A stretch of DNA of 64,000 nucleotides from Streptomyces sp. TLI_235 (GCA_002300355.1 NSGV01000001.1:620001-684000), one strand, 5' to 3'; positions 8,509 through 19,479 are shown, counted from the stretch's first letter. Translations and numbers: made by a program. The notes: a model not told the origin generated them from the sequence alone.

Positions 8509-8970
8509 TCATCCGACGGGCTGTCGGACCTCGCGGTGGCGGACCACGACGACCGGGCAGGGCGCGTGCTGGACGCAGTGCTGGCCGACGGATCCCAGGA
8601 GCGCGCCGGTGAAGCCGCCGTGTCCCCGGCTTCCGACCACCAGGAGCTCGGCGCCTCGCGCGGCGTCCAGCAGGGCCGGGACCGCGCCGCCCTCCACGAC
8701 CCGGGCGCCGATCCAGACCGGGCGTTGCGGGTCGCTCACCTCCGCGATGGCTTCGTCGAGGATCTTGCGCGCGATGCCGGCGCCGAACCCGTCCTCGGCG
8801 GTCGGCCCGGTCCAGCCGGGGGTCACGGGATACTCCCAGGCGATCACTGCCTCGACGACGGCGCCGACCTCATGGGCCTGGCCGACGGCCCAGCGCAGTG
8901 CGTCGATCGAGGACGGCGATCCGTCCACTCCGGCCACGATCCTGCGCCGCGTCACGTCCTGCTCGGTCAT
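8509..8970 (-). CDS. Universal stress protein (single UspA domain)
   Basis: 153 residues. The start is the ATG at 8970, preceded by GAGAGAGGAAC; upstream in-frame ATGs add unrelated sequence. It has the UspA fold markers: IVAGVDGSPSSIDALRWAVGQA at the N-terminus and the ATP-binding loop VVGSRGHGGFTGALLGSVGQ (G-x2-G-x9-GS) near the C-terminus, ending in CPVVVVRH. Cytoplasmic ATP-binding stress protein, probably dimeric. First gene of a two-gene unit with the CBS-BON gene. A DevR-type palindrome at 9054-9067 lies 84-97 bp upstream of its start. Confidence 0.92.
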   Translation of the reverse strand: MTEQDVTRRRIVAGVDGSPSSIDALRWAVGQAHEVGAVVEAVIAWEYPVTPGWTGPTAEDGFGAGIARKILDEAIAEVSDPQRPVWIGARVVEGGAVPALLDAARGAELLVVGSRGHGGFTGALLGSVGQHCVQHAPCPVVVVRHREVRQPVG

Positions 8971-9053
8971 GGTGTTCCTCTCTCTTCTCGCGGTTGTCCC
9001 CACTCTCCGCCGACCGGGGCCGGCGGCGAAGGGCCGGAGGGGCACGTACGGGC

Positions 9054-9067
9054 GGGACCTTCAGCCC
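9054..9067. promoter_or_regulatory. Candidate DevR-type box (usp/CBS-BON promoter)
   Basis: GGGAC-CTTC-AGCCC; on the gene's strand it reads GGGCTGAAGGTCCC, one base from the copies upstream of adhE and hpf. It differs from the mycobacterial DevR/DosR consensus GGGAC-N4-GTCCC at two half-site positions. Position relative to the 8970 start is suitable for activation. Confidence 0.6.
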
Positions 9068-9091
9068 CGGGCGGCACCCGTGCTCCATCGG

Positions 9092-9877
9092 TCAGACGGC
9101 GTGCAGGCCGTGTGCGGCGAAGACCGCGCGGGCTGCGGCCGTCTGGCCGGCGGTGGGTGACGGGGTGTCGGCGAGCGTGAAGTCGAGGCCGAGTGTGCGC
9201 CATTTCGCGGCACCGAGCTTGTGGAAGGGCAGCACGTCGACGCGGGTGACGTTGCCGAGCGAGGCGGTGAACTCCGCGACGCCGTCGATGTTCGCGGGCA
9301 GGTCGGTCAGCCCGGGGACGAGGACGAAACGTACCCACACCTCCTTGCCGAGGCCGGCCAGGCGCCGGGCGAAGTCCAGCGTGGGGGCGAGGTCCCGGCC
9401 GGTGAGGTGCCGGTAGAGCGCGCGGTCCCAGGACTTGATGTCGAGTAAAACGAGGTCGGTGTCGGCGAGCAGCGCGTCGGTGGCGCGGGCGCCCAGGAAG
9501 CCGGAGGTGTCGAGGGCCGTGTGCAGGCCGAGTTCGTGCTTGAGCCGGTGGAGCAGTTCGCCGGTGAAGAGCGGCTGGAGCAGCGGTTCTCCGCCGCTGA
9601 CGGTCACACCGCCGCCGGAGGCACGGATGAACTCGGTGTACTTGGCGGCTTCCCCGACGATCTCGTCGGCCGAGGTGCGGCGGCCGTCGCGCGTGTACCG
9701 GGTGTCGGGGTTGTGGCAGTACAGGCAGCGCAGCGGGCAGCCGGCGAGGAAGGCGACGAAGCGGGTGCCGGGGCCGTCCACGCCGGTCGACAAATCCCAG
9801 GAGTGCAGCATGCCGGTCACCGCGCGCCGGGTGGCGGCGCCGGCGGGGGTCGCGGCGGGTACGGCGGGCTCGGTCAT
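9092..9877 (-). CDS. pflA: Pyruvate formate-lyase activating enzyme
   Basis: 261 residues. Radical SAM enzyme that installs the glycyl radical on PflB. The radical SAM cysteine motif is CPLRCLYC (C47, C51, C54), followed by HNPDTRY. Further family marks are GGGVTVSGGEPLLQ, LDTSGF and VLLDIKSWD, and the size is normal for PflA-type activases. It lies 77 bp after pflB on the same strand, the usual order. The N-terminal ~20 residues before MLHSWDLSTGVDGPG are slightly long and could include a later start. It needs reduced flavodoxin or ferredoxin, which is not encoded nearby. Confidence 0.95.
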   Translation of the reverse strand: MTEPAVPAATPAGAATRRAVTGMLHSWDLSTGVDGPGTRFVAFLAGCPLRCLYCHNPDTRYTRDGRRTSADEIVGEAAKYTEFIRASGGGVTVSGGEPLLQPLFTGELLHRLKHELGLHTALDTSGFLGARATDALLADTDLVLLDIKSWDRALYRHLTGRDLAPTLDFARRLAGLGKEVWVRFVLVPGLTDLPANIDGVAEFTASLGNVTRVDVLPFHKLGAAKWRTLGLDFTLADTPSPTAGQTAAARAVFAAHGLHAV

Positions 9878-9954
9878 TCCGGGTCTCCTCGCTCGGGGGC
9901 TCGGTGCCGGCTCCCGCGGTCGGGGCGACCGGCACCGCGTCGGGGCGGACGCTG

Positions 9955-12222
9955 CTACAGCGCCTCGTGGAAGGTGCGGTTGACGACGTCGAGCTGCTGC
10001 TCGCGGGTGAGCCGGACGAAGTTCACCGCGTAGCCGCTGACGCGGATGGTCAGCTGGGGGTACTTCTCCGGGTGCTCCATCGCATCCAGCAGGGTGTCCC
10101 GGTCGAGGACGTTGACGTTCATGTGGAAGCCGTGGCAGGCGACGTAGCCGTCCAGCACGCCCACCAGGTTGGCGATCCGCTCCTCGTCGGTGCGGCCGAG
10201 CGCGTCCGGCGTGACGGTGTTGGTGAGCGAGATGCCGTCCTCGGCCCGGTCGTAGGGAAGTTTGGCGACCGACAGGGCGGCGGCGACGTACCCGTGGTGG
10301 TCTCGGCCGTTCATCGGGTTGGCTCCCGGGGAGAACGGCAGGCCCGCACGGCGGCCGTCCGGGGTGTTGCCCGTCTTCTTGCCGTAGACGACGTTGGAGG
10401 TGATGGTCAGGACGGACTGGGTGTGCTCGGCGCCCCGGTAGGCCGGGTGCTTGCGCACCTTGCGCATGAACTCCTCGACCAGCCGGACGGCGATGGCGTC
10501 CGCCCGGTCGTCGTTGTTGCCGTACGCCGGGTACTCGCCCTCCACGAGGTAGTCCACCACCAGCCCGGTGTCGTCCCGCACGGGCCTAACCGCGGCGTGG
10601 CGGATGGCGGACAGCGAGTCGGCCGCCACGGCGAGGCCGGCGATGCCGCAGGCCAGGGTGCGCCGGACGTCCCGGTCGTGCAGGGCCATCTCGATCCGCT
10701 CGTAGGCGTACTTGTCGTGCATGTAGTGGATGACGTTCAGCGCGTGCACGTAGGTGGCGGCCAGCCAGTCCATCTGCAGATCGAGCCTGGCCAGCACGTC
10801 GTCGTAGTCGAGGAGGTCGCCGGTGACCGGGCCGGTCCGCGGGCCGACCTGGGCGCCGGTCAGCTCGTCGCGGCCCCCGTTGATCGCGTACAGCAGGGTC
10901 TTGGCGAGGTTGACCCGTGCGCCGAAGAACTGCATCTGCTTGCCGACCGGCATGGCGGACACGCAGCAGGCGATCGCGGTGTCGTCGCCGAAGCGCGGGC
11001 GCATCAGCTCGTCGGACTCGTACTGGATGCTGGAGGTGTCGATCGACACCTTGGCGCAGAACTCCTTGAAGGGCTGCGGCAGTCGGGGCGACCAGAACAC
11101 GGTCAGGTTCGGCTCCGGGGCGGGGCCGAGGTTGTAGAGGGTCTGCAGGTAGCGGAAGGACGTGCGGGTGACCAGGGGGCGGCCGTCCTCGGCGATGCCG
11201 CCGATCGACTCGGTGACCCAGGTCGGGTCTCCGGAGAACAGCTCGTCGTACTCGGGGGTGCGCAGGAACCGCACGATGCGCAGTTTGATGACGAAGTCGT
11301 CGACCAGTTCCTGGGCCTGCTCCTCGGTCAGCAGGCCGGCGGCGAGGTCGCGCTGGAGGTAGACGTCCAGGAAGGTGGAGGTGCGTCCGAGCGACATCGC
11401 GGCGCCGTTCTGCTCCTTGACGGCCGCCAGGTAGGCGAAGTACAGCCACTGGACCGCCTCGCGGGCGGTGGTGGCCGGCCCGGAGACGTCGTGGCCGTAG
11501 CCCGCCGCCATCCGCTTCAGCTCGCCCAGGGCCCGGATCTGCTCGGCGAGTTCCTCGCGCTCCCGGATGACCTCCTCCAGCCCGGCCGGATCGCGGGGCG
11601 GGGTGTCGAGCTGTGCCTTCTCGGCCCGCTTGGCCCCGATCAGCCGGTCCACCCCGTAGAGTGCGACCCGCCGGTAGTCGCCGATGATCCGCCCCCGCCC
11701 GTACGCGTCGGGCAGACCGGTGATGATGCCGGCCTTCCGGGCGGCGAGGATCTCCGGCGTGTAGGCGTCGAAGACGCCGTCGTTGTGGGTCTTGCGGTAC
11801 TCGGTGAAGACCTTCTCCAGCTCCGGCGGTACCGGGTAGCCGTAGGTCCGCAGGGCGCCGGCCACCATCCGCCAGCCGCCGTTCGGCATGATCGCGCGCT
11901 TCAGCGGGGCGTCGGTCTGCAGGCCGACGATCAGCTCCCTATCCCGGTCGATGTAGCCCGGCGCGTGGGCGGTGATGCCCGCGGGGACGCCGTACGCGAC
12001 GTCGAGGACACCCTTGGCGCGCTCCTCGGGCAGGAGGTCGGTGATCTGCCTCCAGACCGCCAGGGTCCGCTCCGTCGGGCCGGCCAGGAAGGCGGCGTCG
12101 CCGTCGTACGGGGTGTAGTTCTGCCGGATGAAGTCGCGCACGTCGATCGCGTCGCGCCACAGCCCGCCCCGGAAGCCGTCCCAGGCTCCGCGGGTGGCCG
12201 TCTCCGTCTGCCGGACACTCAT
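9955..12222 (-). CDS. pflB: Formate C-acetyltransferase (pyruvate formate-lyase)
   Basis: 755 residues. Converts pyruvate and CoA to acetyl-CoA and formate without oxygen. The start is ATG 12222 with ACAGGAG upstream; the reading frame continues far upstream only as a shadow of adhE. The active-site cysteine pair is C419-C420 in [13 protein letters not shown], and the C-terminal glycyl-radical motif RVSGYAVNF places the radical on G730, matching the E. coli spacing. The full catalytic set shows that it is a true PFL and not a diol dehydratase relative. It lies between adhE (83 bp upstream) and pflA (77 bp downstream) in what looks like one operon. Oxygen-sensitive, so expected to work only under strict hypoxia. 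Confidence 0.96.
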   Translation of the reverse strand: MSVRQTETATRGAWDGFRGGLWRDAIDVRDFIRQNYTPYDGDAAFLAGPTERTLAVWRQITDLLPEERAKGVLDVAYGVPAGITAHAPGYIDRDRELIVGLQTDAPLKRAIMPNGGWRMVAGALRTYGYPVPPELEKVFTEYRKTHNDGVFDAYTPEILAARKAGIITGLPDAYGRGRIIGDYRRVALYGVDRLIGAKRAEKAQLDTPPRDPAGLEEVIREREELAEQIRALGELKRMAAGYGHDVSGPATTAREAVQWLYFAYLAAVKEQNGAAMSLGRTSTFLDVYLQRDLAAGLLTEEQAQELVDDFVIKLRIVRFLRTPEYDELFSGDPTWVTESIGGIAEDGRPLVTRTSFRYLQTLYNLGPAPEPNLTVFWSPRLPQPFKEFCAKVSIDTSSIQYESDELMRPRFGDDTAIACCVSAMPVGKQMQFFGARVNLAKTLLYAINGGRDELTGAQVGPRTGPVTGDLLDYDDVLARLDLQMDWLAATYVHALNVIHYMHDKYAYERIEMALHDRDVRRTLACGIAGLAVAADSLSAIRHAAVRPVRDDTGLVVDYLVEGEYPAYGNNDDRADAIAVRLVEEFMRKVRKHPAYRGAEHTQSVLTITSNVVYGKKTGNTPDGRRAGLPFSPGANPMNGRDHHGYVAAALSVAKLPYDRAEDGISLTNTVTPDALGRTDEERIANLVGVLDGYVACHGFHMNVNVLDRDTLLDAMEHPEKYPQLTIRVSGYAVNFVRLTREQQLDVVNRTFHEAL

Positions 12223-12305
12223 GTTCGCTGCTCCTGTCGTGGTTTCTCGGCACCGCGGTGCGCCCGCCCCGGATCCGTGCGGCTCCGGGGCCGGTCCGCC
12301 GGTCC

Positions 12306-14942
12306 TCAGTCGCGGACGCCGTAGTAGGCCTGGCGCATCAGCTGCTGCATGTCGGCGAGCATCGGCATGCGCGGGTTGGCCGGGGCGCACTGGTCCTCGT
12401 AGGCGTTCATCGCCTGCTGCGGCAGGGCCTCCAGGAAGGCCGCCTCGTCGACTCCGGCCTCCTTGAAGGAGCGCGGGATGCCCACCCGGTCGCGCAGGTC
12501 CTCGAGCGCGGCGGCGAGGGACTCGACGCCCTGCTCCGGGGTGTCGGCGGGCAGGCCGAGCATCCGCGCGATCGCCCGGTAGCGCTCGGGGGCGATGTAG
12601 CTGCGGTACTTCGGCCAGCTGGTGACCTTGGACGGGGCCGAGCCGTTGTAGCGGATGGCGTGCGGCAGCAGGAGCGCGTTGGTGCGCCCGTGGGCGATGT
12701 GGAAGGTGGCGCCGAGGGTGTGCGCCATGGCGTGCACGACGCCGAGGAAGGCGGAGCCGAACGCCATACCGGCGATGGTGCCGGCGTTGTGCATCTTCTC
12801 CCGCGCCACCGGGTCGTCGGGCCCGTCGAGGACGGCTCGCTCCAGGTGCTCGAAGATCAGCCGGATGCCCTGGAGGGCCAGGCCGTCGGTGAAGTCGTTG
12901 GCGTAGACCGAGACGTAGGTCTCGATGCAGTGGGTCAGGGCGTCGAAGCCCGAGTCGGCGGTGACGTCCTTCGGCAGGCGGGTGGTCAGCGCCGGATCGA
13001 CGATGGCCACGCTCGGGGTGAGCGCGTAGTCCGCGAGCGGGTACTTCTGGCCGGTGGCGGTGTCGGTGATCACCGCGAACGGGGTGACCTCGGACCCGGT
13101 GCCGGAGGTGGTGGGGATGCACACCAGTTTGGCCTTCTCCCCCAGGTCGGGGAAGGTGAAGGCGCGCTTGCGGATGTCGAAGAACTTCTCCTTCAGGTCC
13201 GCGAACTCCACCTCCGGGTGCTCGTACATCAGCCACATCACCTTGGCCGCGTCCATCGGCGAGCCGCCGCCGAGCGCCACGATGGTGTCCGGCCGGAACC
13301 CGCGCATCAGCTCGGCGCCCTTGCGGACGGTGTCGATGCTGGGGTTCGGTTCGACGAAGTCGGCCACCCGCACCTCGACCGGCTCGCGGCGCCGGTCGAG
13401 GATGCCCCTGATCCGCTCCAGGTGGCCGACCTCGACCATCGTCCGGTCCGTGACGATCACGATCCGGTGTGCATCGGGCATGCTCGCCAGGTACTTGACG
13501 GAGTTGCGTTCGAAGTAGATCTTCGGCGGGACCTTGAACCACTGCATGTTGGTGTTGCGCCGCCCGATCCGCTTGATGTTGACGAGGTTCAGCGCCGAGA
13601 CGTTCCCGGACACCGAGTTGTGCCCGTAGCTGCCGCAGCCGAGGGTCAGCGAGGGCAGGAAGGCGTTGTAGACGTCGCCGATCCCGCCCTGGGAGCTCGG
13701 TGCGTTCCAGATGATCCGGCACGCCTTGACCGCGTGCCCGAACTCCTCGACGAACGCCGCATCCTCGGTGTGCACCGCCGCCGAGTGTCCGAGGCCGTTG
13801 AACTCCACCATGGCAGCGGCGAGTTCGACACCGCGTTGGCGCGACTCGGCGGTCAGTACGGCGAGCACCGGGCACAGCTTCTCCCGGGTCAGCGGTTCCG
13901 ACGGCCCGACCCGCTCGGCGTCCACCAGGATCACCGAGGTGTCGGCGGGCACCGAGAAGCCGGCCGCCTCGGCGATCTGCGCGGCCGACCGCCCCACCAC
14001 GTCGGTGTTCAACCGGTCCCCGGCACAGGAGTCGCCGTCACCGGCGCCGAACAGGTGGCGCTCCAGCAGCGCCTTCTCCTCCGTGCTCGCGTGATGTGCC
14101 TTCAGCGTGCGGAACTCGGCCAGCGCGGCCTCGCGGATCTCCGCGTCCAGCACGACCGCCTGCTCGGAGGCACAGATCATGCCGTTGTCGAAGGTCTTCG
14201 ACAGCACGATGTCGTTCACGGCGCGCTTCAGGTCGGCGCTCTTCTCCACGTACGCGGGGACGTTGCCCGCGCCGACGCCCAGGGCCGGCTTGCCGCAGCT
14301 GTACGCGGCCCGCACCATCGCGTTGCCGCCCGTCGCCAGGACGGTGGCCACGTCCGGGTGGTTCATCAGGGCGTGGGTGGCCGCCATCGACGGCTCCTCG
14401 ATCCACTGGATGCAGTGCTCCGGCGCCCCGGCCGCCACCGCCGCGTCCCGCACGGTCCGGGCGGCCTCGGCGGAGCAGCGCTGCGCCGAGGGGTGGAAGG
14501 CGAAGACGATCGGGTTGCGGGTCTTCAGCGCCAGCAGGCACTTGAAGATCGTGGTCGAGGTGGGGTTGGTCACCGGGGTGACGCCCGCGACGACGCCGAC
14601 CGGTTCGGCGATCTCCACGATCCCGCCGATGTCGTCCCGGCGCACCACCCCCACCGTCTTCGTCCCGGCCATCACATGGGTGACGTTCTCGCAGGCGAAG
14701 ACGTTCTTCACCGCCTTGTCCTCGAAGATCCCGCGCCCGGTCTCCTCGACCGCCGCCACCGCGAGGCCGGTGTGGCGGGCCAGTGCCGCCAGGGACGCCT
14801 TCTTGACGATGTGGTCGATCTGCTCCTGGATGAAGTCGGCGTATTCCCGAAGGGCCGTCAGGGCGTCGGAGACGAGCGCGGCAACGGCCGCCGGGGCGTC
14901 GCCCGGCGCGGGCTGCTGCTCGGGGTGCGGGCGGCGGGACAT
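12306..14942 (-). CDS. adhE: Bifunctional acetaldehyde-CoA/alcohol dehydrogenase
   Basis: 878 residues, the normal AdhE length. Reduces acetyl-CoA to acetaldehyde and then ethanol, re-oxidising two NADH. The start is ATG 14942. The N-terminal half is a CoA-acylating aldehyde dehydrogenase with the catalytic Cys in [11 protein letters not shown] (C257) and the nucleotide-binding segment [13 protein letters not shown]. The C-terminal half is an iron-dependent alcohol dehydrogenase with [10 protein letters not shown] and the metal-binding stretch [21 protein letters not shown]. First gene of the adhE-pflB-pflA unit, so acetyl-CoA from PFL feeds it directly. A DevR-type box lies 126-139 bp upstream. 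Confidence 0.96.
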   Translation of the reverse strand: MSRRPHPEQQPAPGDAPAAVAALVSDALTALREYADFIQEQIDHIVKKASLAALARHTGLAVAAVEETGRGIFEDKAVKNVFACENVTHVMAGTKTVGVVRRDDIGGIVEIAEPVGVVAGVTPVTNPTSTTIFKCLLALKTRNPIVFAFHPSAQRCSAEAARTVRDAAVAAGAPEHCIQWIEEPSMAATHALMNHPDVATVLATGGNAMVRAAYSCGKPALGVGAGNVPAYVEKSADLKRAVNDIVLSKTFDNGMICASEQAVVLDAEIREAALAEFRTLKAHHASTEEKALLERHLFGAGDGDSCAGDRLNTDVVGRSAAQIAEAAGFSVPADTSVILVDAERVGPSEPLTREKLCPVLAVLTAESRQRGVELAAAMVEFNGLGHSAAVHTEDAAFVEEFGHAVKACRIIWNAPSSQGGIGDVYNAFLPSLTLGCGSYGHNSVSGNVSALNLVNIKRIGRRNTNMQWFKVPPKIYFERNSVKYLASMPDAHRIVIVTDRTMVEVGHLERIRGILDRRREPVEVRVADFVEPNPSIDTVRKGAELMRGFRPDTIVALGGGSPMDAAKVMWLMYEHPEVEFADLKEKFFDIRKRAFTFPDLGEKAKLVCIPTTSGTGSEVTPFAVITDTATGQKYPLADYALTPSVAIVDPALTTRLPKDVTADSGFDALTHCIETYVSVYANDFTDGLALQGIRLIFEHLERAVLDGPDDPVAREKMHNAGTIAGMAFGSAFLGVVHAMAHTLGATFHIAHGRTNALLLPHAIRYNGSAPSKVTSWPKYRSYIAPERYRAIARMLGLPADTPEQGVESLAAALEDLRDRVGIPRSFKEAGVDEAAFLEALPQQAMNAYEDQCAPANPRMPMLADMQQLMRQAYYGVRD

Positions 14943-15067
14943 GGCAGGACCAGCCTTTCGGATCGGGGTCGTCGAGGTGCGAGGCGCTGTCGTGGTCGCC
15001 TGCGCCTCCGGCTCCAGACTGCCGCCCGGGCACCTGGTCCAGGGGCGGCCGATGGGGGTACACCGGG

Positions 15068-15081
15068 GGGCCGAAGGTCCC
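15068..15081. promoter_or_regulatory. Candidate DevR-type box (adhE promoter)
   Basis: GGGCC-GAAG-GTCCC, one half-site mismatch from the GGGAC-N4-GTCCC consensus. An identical 14-mer occurs upstream of hpf (22197-22210), and the usp box at 16136-16150 differs by one inserted base. It lies 126-139 bp upstream of adhE. Confidence 0.65.
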
Positions 15082-15108
15082 GCCGTCGTCAGGCCCGGGC
15101 GGACGCGG

Positions 15109-15143
15109 CCGTGGCCCGGACCGCTGGGCGGTCCGGGCCACGG
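15109..15143. terminator. Hairpin terminator after the usp gene
   Basis: CCGTGGCCCGGACCG and its complement (15-bp stem, 5-nt loop) lie 21 bp past the stop of the leftward universal stress gene and upstream of the adhE promoter. It should separate the two transcripts. Confidence 0.8.
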
Positions 15144-15163
15144 GACACGGTCTGGGGACGGGC

Positions 15164-16021
15164 TCACCCGTGCGGTACGACGGCGACCGGGCCGTGCGCG
15201 TGGTGCAGGACGGTGTGCGCGGTGGCGCCGAGCCGCGGCGCCGCGGGGAGCAGCCGCGGCGTCCGGCGGCCGAGCACCACCAGGGCGGCCGAGCGCGACG
15301 CCTCCACCAGGGCGCGCCCGGCCGGCCACCCGGTCACCTCGGCCTCGACCTCGACCTCGGGGTACTTCTCCCGCCAGCGCGCGAGCGCGTCCTGCAGCCG
15401 CACCAGCTCGGACTCGGCCATCGCCGCCCTGATCTGCGGCTGCGCCAGCGGAGCGTCCGTCACATAGGGCGCGGCGGGCAGGGTCAGGCTCTCCATCGCC
15501 CGCAGACCGGCACCGCGCTCGGCCGCCTGCGCGAAGGCGAAGGCCAGCACCTCGTCGCAGGGCCGTCCGCCCTCCACCCCGACCACCACGTCGCCGCTCG
15601 CACGGCCGCCGTCCGCGCCCGCCCGGACCAGGACCACCGGGCAGGCGGCGTGCGCCGCCGCCTGCAGCGCCACCGACCCGACGAGCAGCCCCGCGAAGCC
15701 GCCGAGACCGCGCGAGCCCAGCACCAGCAGCCCCTCCCGCTCCCCGGCGGCGACGAGCGCGTGGGCCGGGCTCCCGGGCACGTGCTCGCACGAGACCTCC
15801 AGATCGGGCAGCACGTCCACCAGCCGGTCACGAAGCGCGCGGACCACGTCCGGCAGCGACTCGGCCGGGTTCCCGGGCTGCTCCGACAGCGGGGCCTCCG
15901 GTCCGCCGGCGTGGACCATCCGCAGTGCCCGGCCGCCGCGGTGGGCCTGCTGCGCCGCCCACTCGGCCGCCGCCGTGCTCTCCGCGGAACCGTCGACCCC
16001 CACCACCACGGACTGAGTCAT
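15164..16021 (-). CDS. Universal stress protein with two UspA domains
   Basis: 285 residues from ATG 16021. Domain 1 (about 1-140) starts QSVVVGVDGSAESTAAAEWAA and carries the ATP-loop LGSRGLGGFAGLLVGSVALQ. Domain 2 (about 150-285) starts DVVVGVEGG and ends LGRRTPRLLPAAPRLGATAHTVLHHAHGPVAVVPHG, with a less canonical loop, so only the first domain may bind ATP. Tandem Usp proteins of this size are typical of actinobacterial dormancy regulons. It has its own candidate DevR box in the 145-bp gap to the upstream usp gene and a strong terminator downstream. Confidence 0.92.
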   Translation of the reverse strand: MTQSVVVGVDGSAESTAAAEWAAQQAHRGGRALRMVHAGGPEAPLSEQPGNPAESLPDVVRALRDRLVDVLPDLEVSCEHVPGSPAHALVAAGEREGLLVLGSRGLGGFAGLLVGSVALQAAAHAACPVVLVRAGADGGRASGDVVVGVEGGRPCDEVLAFAFAQAAERGAGLRAMESLTLPAAPYVTDAPLAQPQIRAAMAESELVRLQDALARWREKYPEVEVEAEVTGWPAGRALVEASRSAALVVLGRRTPRLLPAAPRLGATAHTVLHHAHGPVAVVPHG

Positions 16022-16135
16022 GATCACATCCTCCTTCGCTCGGCGTCGCGCGGCATCGGTGCGCGCGACCTCGTGTCTGCAGGACAGGTTCTCGGCGGGC
16101 GCCCGCCCGCCACAGGGGCCGGGAAGCCCCGGACC

Positions 16136-16150
16136 GGGCCCGAAGGTCCC
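16136..16150. promoter_or_regulatory. Candidate DevR-type box (usp promoter)
   Basis: GGGCCCGAAGGTCCC, the adhE/hpf motif with one extra C in the spacer. It lies 115-129 bp upstream of the usp start at 16021, in the gap between two usp genes. Confidence 0.5.
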
Positions 16151-16166
16151 GGGTCCGGGGGCGTGT

Positions 16167-16967
16167 TCACGCCCCCGGCACGACCGCCACCGGGCAGGCC
16201 GCGTGGTGCAGTACGGCATGGACCACCGGACCGAGCAGGACGGCCGGGCCGGCCGGCCGGCGCCCCAGAACCAGCAGTCGGGCCTTGGCCGACGCCTCCA
16301 CCAGCACCCGGCCCGGTCCGCCACTCTCGGCGTCCGCGACGACCTCGACCTCGGGACGCGCCGCCTTCCAGGGCTCCAGGGCACCGGCCAGCAGCGCGGC
16401 CTCACCGCCGAGGTCCGCCCGCGGCACGGAGCCGGCGTGAACGGCCCGCAGCGGCAGGCCGTAGCGGTGTGCGGCGGCGAAGGCGAAGTCGAGGGCCGCC
16501 TCGGCGGGGCGGCGGGCGTCCACGCCCACCACCACCAGGTCGCGCGGGTGCGGGCCGGGCGGTTCCACCGGGAGCACCACCGTCGGGCAACCCGTCCGGG
16601 CGGCGAGGAGCAGGGCGGTCGAGCCGACGCGCAGCTCCGGGAAGCCGTCGCTGCCGCGGGCTCCGAGCACCAGCAGGTCGGCGTCCTCTCCCGCGGCGAG
16701 CAGCGCCGCGCCGGCGGCGTCATGGGCCTCCTCGGTGCGCATCCGCAGGTCCGGATGGCGCATCGCCAGGACGTGCTCCACCTCGTGGAGCAGGTCGCCT
16801 CCCGGCCGGCCGCCGGCGGCCCGGACGGGAAGCAGGTGGGGCATCAGCGGCAGGGCGTGCAGGACGCGCAGGGGGCGGTCGCGCAGCAGCGCCTCACGGG
16901 CGGCCCAGTCGGCGGCCGCCAGGCTCGATTCCGAACCGTCGATGCCGACGGTGACGGGCAGGTCCAT
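16167..16967 (-). CDS. Universal stress protein with two UspA domains
   Basis: 266 residues from ATG 16967. Domain 1 begins MDLPVTVGIDGSESSLAAADWAAREALL and has the loop LGARGSDGFPELRVGSTALLLA. Domain 2 begins LVVVGVDARRPAEAALDFAFAAA and ends LGRRPAGPAVLLGPVVHAVLHHAACPVAVVPG. It follows the phosphoketolase gene by 39 bp on the same strand and is probably co-transcribed with it. It is clearly related to, but distinct from, the neighbouring tandem Usp at 15164. Confidence 0.92.
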   Translation of the reverse strand: MDLPVTVGIDGSESSLAAADWAAREALLRDRPLRVLHALPLMPHLLPVRAAGGRPGGDLLHEVEHVLAMRHPDLRMRTEEAHDAAGAALLAAGEDADLLVLGARGSDGFPELRVGSTALLLAARTGCPTVVLPVEPPGPHPRDLVVVGVDARRPAEAALDFAFAAAHRYGLPLRAVHAGSVPRADLGGEAALLAGALEPWKAARPEVEVVADAESGGPGRVLVEASAKARLLVLGRRPAGPAVLLGPVVHAVLHHAACPVAVVPGA

Positions 16968-17006
16968 GGTGTTCGTCTCCTCACGGTAGCCCCCCTCGAT
17001 GTCGGG

Positions 17007-19391
17007 TCAGCCGCTCCAGCTCCAGTCGGCGACCTCCGGCAGGTCGGTGCCGTGCTCGCGGATCCAGGCGTGGTGGCGGGTGCGCCGGTCGGCCATCTCC
17101 TGCCGCACGGCGGCGGCCCGGACGGCGAGACCGGGGACGCGGTCGATGACGTCCATGACCAGCCGGTAGCGGTCGAGGTCGTTGCGGACGACCATGTCGA
17201 ACGGAGTGGTGGTGGTGCCGGACTCCTTGTAGCCGCGCACGTGCAGCCGGGGGTGGACGGCCCGGCGGTAGGCGAGGCGGTGGATCAGCCACGGGTAGCC
17301 GTGGTAGGCGAAGACCACCGGCCGGTCGCGGGTGAACAGGGCGTCGAACTCGGCGTCCGGCATGCCGTGCGGGTGCTCCTCGGCGGGCATCAGCCGGGCC
17401 AGGTCGAGCACGTTCACCACCCGCACGGCCAGGTCGGGCAGGTGGCGCCGCAGCAGGTCGGCCGCGGCCAGGACTTCCTGGGTGGGGACGTCGCCGGCAC
17501 AGGCGAGCACGACGTCGGGTTCGCGGCTGCCGTCCTCGGTGCCAGCCCACTCCCAGATGCCGGCGCCGCGGGCGCAGTGGGTGCGGGCCTCGTCCAGCGT
17601 GAGCCAGTCGAAGCAGGGCTGCTTGCCGGCGACGACGACGTTGACGTGGTCGCGGCTGCGCAGGACGTGGTCGGCGGTGGCGAGCAGGGTGTTGGCGTCG
17701 GGCGGGAAGTACACCCGGACGGCCTCCGGGCTCTTGTTGAGCACGTGGTCGACGAAGCCCGGGTCCTGGTGCGAGAACCCGTTGTGGTCCTGGCGCCACA
17801 CGTGCGAGGTGAGCAGGTAGTTGAGCGAGGCGATCGGCGCGCGCCAGGGCAGTTCCCGGGTGGTGCGGAGCCATTTGATGTGCTGGTTGACCATCGAGTC
17901 GACGATGTGGACGAACGCCTCGTAGCAGGAGAACAGGCCGTGGCGGCCGGTGAGCAGGTAGCCCTCCAGCCAGCCCTGGCAGGTGTGTTCGGAGAGGATC
18001 TCCATCACACGGCCGTCGCGCGCGAGGTGCTCGTCGACGGGCCGGGTATCGGCCTGCCAGGCCTTGCCGGTGACGCTGTAGACGTCCTGGAGCCGATTGG
18101 ATGCGGTCTCGTCGGGGCCGACCAGGCGGAAGTCGCGGCGCTCGGCGGTCGCCGCCATCACCTCGGCCAGCAGGCCGCCCAGCACCCGGGTCGGTTCGTG
18201 CCGGGTGGTGCCGGGCTTGTCCACGGGCACCGCGTGGCGCTCCAGCTCCGGCAGCGGGAGGTCACGCAGCAGCAGGCCGCCGTTGGCGTGCGGGTTGGCC
18301 CCGAGCCGGCGCGTGCCGTCGGGTATGCACGCCAGCACGTCGGCGGTGGGCCTGCCGTGCTCGTCGAAGAGCTCCTGCGGACGGTAGGAGCGCAGCCAGG
18401 ACTCCAGTTGGGCGAGGTGCTGCGGGTTGTCGCGGACCTGGTCGAGCGGCACCTGGTGGGCGCGCCAGGTGCCCTCCACCGGAAGGCCGTCGACCTCCGC
18501 GGGACCGGTCCAGCCCTTGGGGGTGCGCAGCACGATCACCGGCCAGTGCGGGCGGCGGGCGGAGCCGTCGGTGCGGGCCTCGTACTGGATCGCGGCGATC
18601 CGGTCGAGGGCGGTGTCCATGGCTTCGGCCATGGCCCGGTGGACGGCTGCCGGGTCGGCGCCGGTGACGTACAGCGGGAGGTGTCCGTAGCCGCGCAGCA
18701 GGGCGTCGAGTTCGCCCTCGGGCAGCCGGGACAGCACCGTCGGGTTGGCGATCTTGTAGCCGTTCAGGTGCAGGATCGGCAGCACCGCGCCGTCGTGCAC
18801 CGGGTCGAGGAACTTGTTGCCGTGCCAGGACGCGGCCAGCGGGCCGGTTTCGGCCTCGCCGTCGCCGATCACGCAGGCGACCAGCAGTCCGGGGTTGTCC
18901 AGGGCGGCGCCGTAGGCGTGCGAGAGCGCGTAGCCCAGTTCACCGCCCTCGTGAATGGAGCCGGGCGTCTCGGGGGCGACGTGGCTCGGCACTCCCCCGG
19001 GGAAGGAGAACTGTCGGAACAGCCGGGCCATCCCCGCCTCGTCCCGGCTCACGTCCGGGTAGGTCTCCGCGTAGCTGCCCTCCAGCCACGAGTTCGCCAG
19101 CACGGCGGGGCCGCCGTGCCCGGGCCCCCAGACGCAGATCGCGTCGAGGTCGCGGTTCCTGACGACCCGGTTGAGGTGGGTGTGCACCAGGTTCAGTCCC
19201 GGCGAGGTGCCCCAGTGGCCGAGCAGCCGCGGCTTGATGTGCTCGGGGATCAGCGGCTCGCGCAGCAGCGGGTTGGCCATCAGGTAGATCTGGCCCACTG
19301 CCAGGTAGTTGGCGGCCCGCCAATGGGAGTCGAGCGACCGCAGCTCCTGCTCGGACAACGGACCGGGCACCGGGTTCGGGGTAGCGGGCAT
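17007..19391 (-). CDS. xfp: Phosphoketolase (xylulose-5-phosphate / fructose-6-phosphate)
   Basis: 794 residues, the usual length for the family. Thiamine diphosphate enzyme that splits xylulose-5-P or fructose-6-P with phosphate to acetyl phosphate, water and an aldose phosphate. From ATG 19391: [46 protein letters not shown], the TPP-binding region [19 protein letters not shown], then [13 protein letters not shown] and [15 protein letters not shown] in the C-terminal half. Acetyl phosphate could yield ATP through acetate kinase, which is not in the window. It leads a unit with the downstream usp gene and is divergent from oleate hydratase across a 240-bp spacer that contains candidate DevR boxes. 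Confidence 0.96.
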   Translation of the reverse strand: MPATPNPVPGPLSEQELRSLDSHWRAANYLAVGQIYLMANPLLREPLIPEHIKPRLLGHWGTSPGLNLVHTHLNRVVRNRDLDAICVWGPGHGGPAVLANSWLEGSYAETYPDVSRDEAGMARLFRQFSFPGGVPSHVAPETPGSIHEGGELGYALSHAYGAALDNPGLLVACVIGDGEAETGPLAASWHGNKFLDPVHDGAVLPILHLNGYKIANPTVLSRLPEGELDALLRGYGHLPLYVTGADPAAVHRAMAEAMDTALDRIAAIQYEARTDGSARRPHWPVIVLRTPKGWTGPAEVDGLPVEGTWRAHQVPLDQVRDNPQHLAQLESWLRSYRPQELFDEHGRPTADVLACIPDGTRRLGANPHANGGLLLRDLPLPELERHAVPVDKPGTTRHEPTRVLGGLLAEVMAATAERRDFRLVGPDETASNRLQDVYSVTGKAWQADTRPVDEHLARDGRVMEILSEHTCQGWLEGYLLTGRHGLFSCYEAFVHIVDSMVNQHIKWLRTTRELPWRAPIASLNYLLTSHVWRQDHNGFSHQDPGFVDHVLNKSPEAVRVYFPPDANTLLATADHVLRSRDHVNVVVAGKQPCFDWLTLDEARTHCARGAGIWEWAGTEDGSREPDVVLACAGDVPTQEVLAAADLLRRHLPDLAVRVVNVLDLARLMPAEEHPHGMPDAEFDALFTRDRPVVFAYHGYPWLIHRLAYRRAVHPRLHVRGYKESGTTTTPFDMVVRNDLDRYRLVMDVIDRVPGLAVRAAAVRQEMADRRTRHHAWIREHGTDLPEVADWSWSG

Positions 19392-19479
19392 GTCGGCGGT
19401 CTCCTCCGCATCGGTCCGGCCGGTCCGTCGGAGCGACGGGCCGGGCCCCATCGTCACCCGCTGCGATCGTCCGAGCACA

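Noticed and set aside
9904..15467. Very long plus-strand open frames opposite pflB and adhE
   Set aside because: They are antisense shadows created by GC-rich third codon positions; the minus-strand products have complete catalytic motifs.
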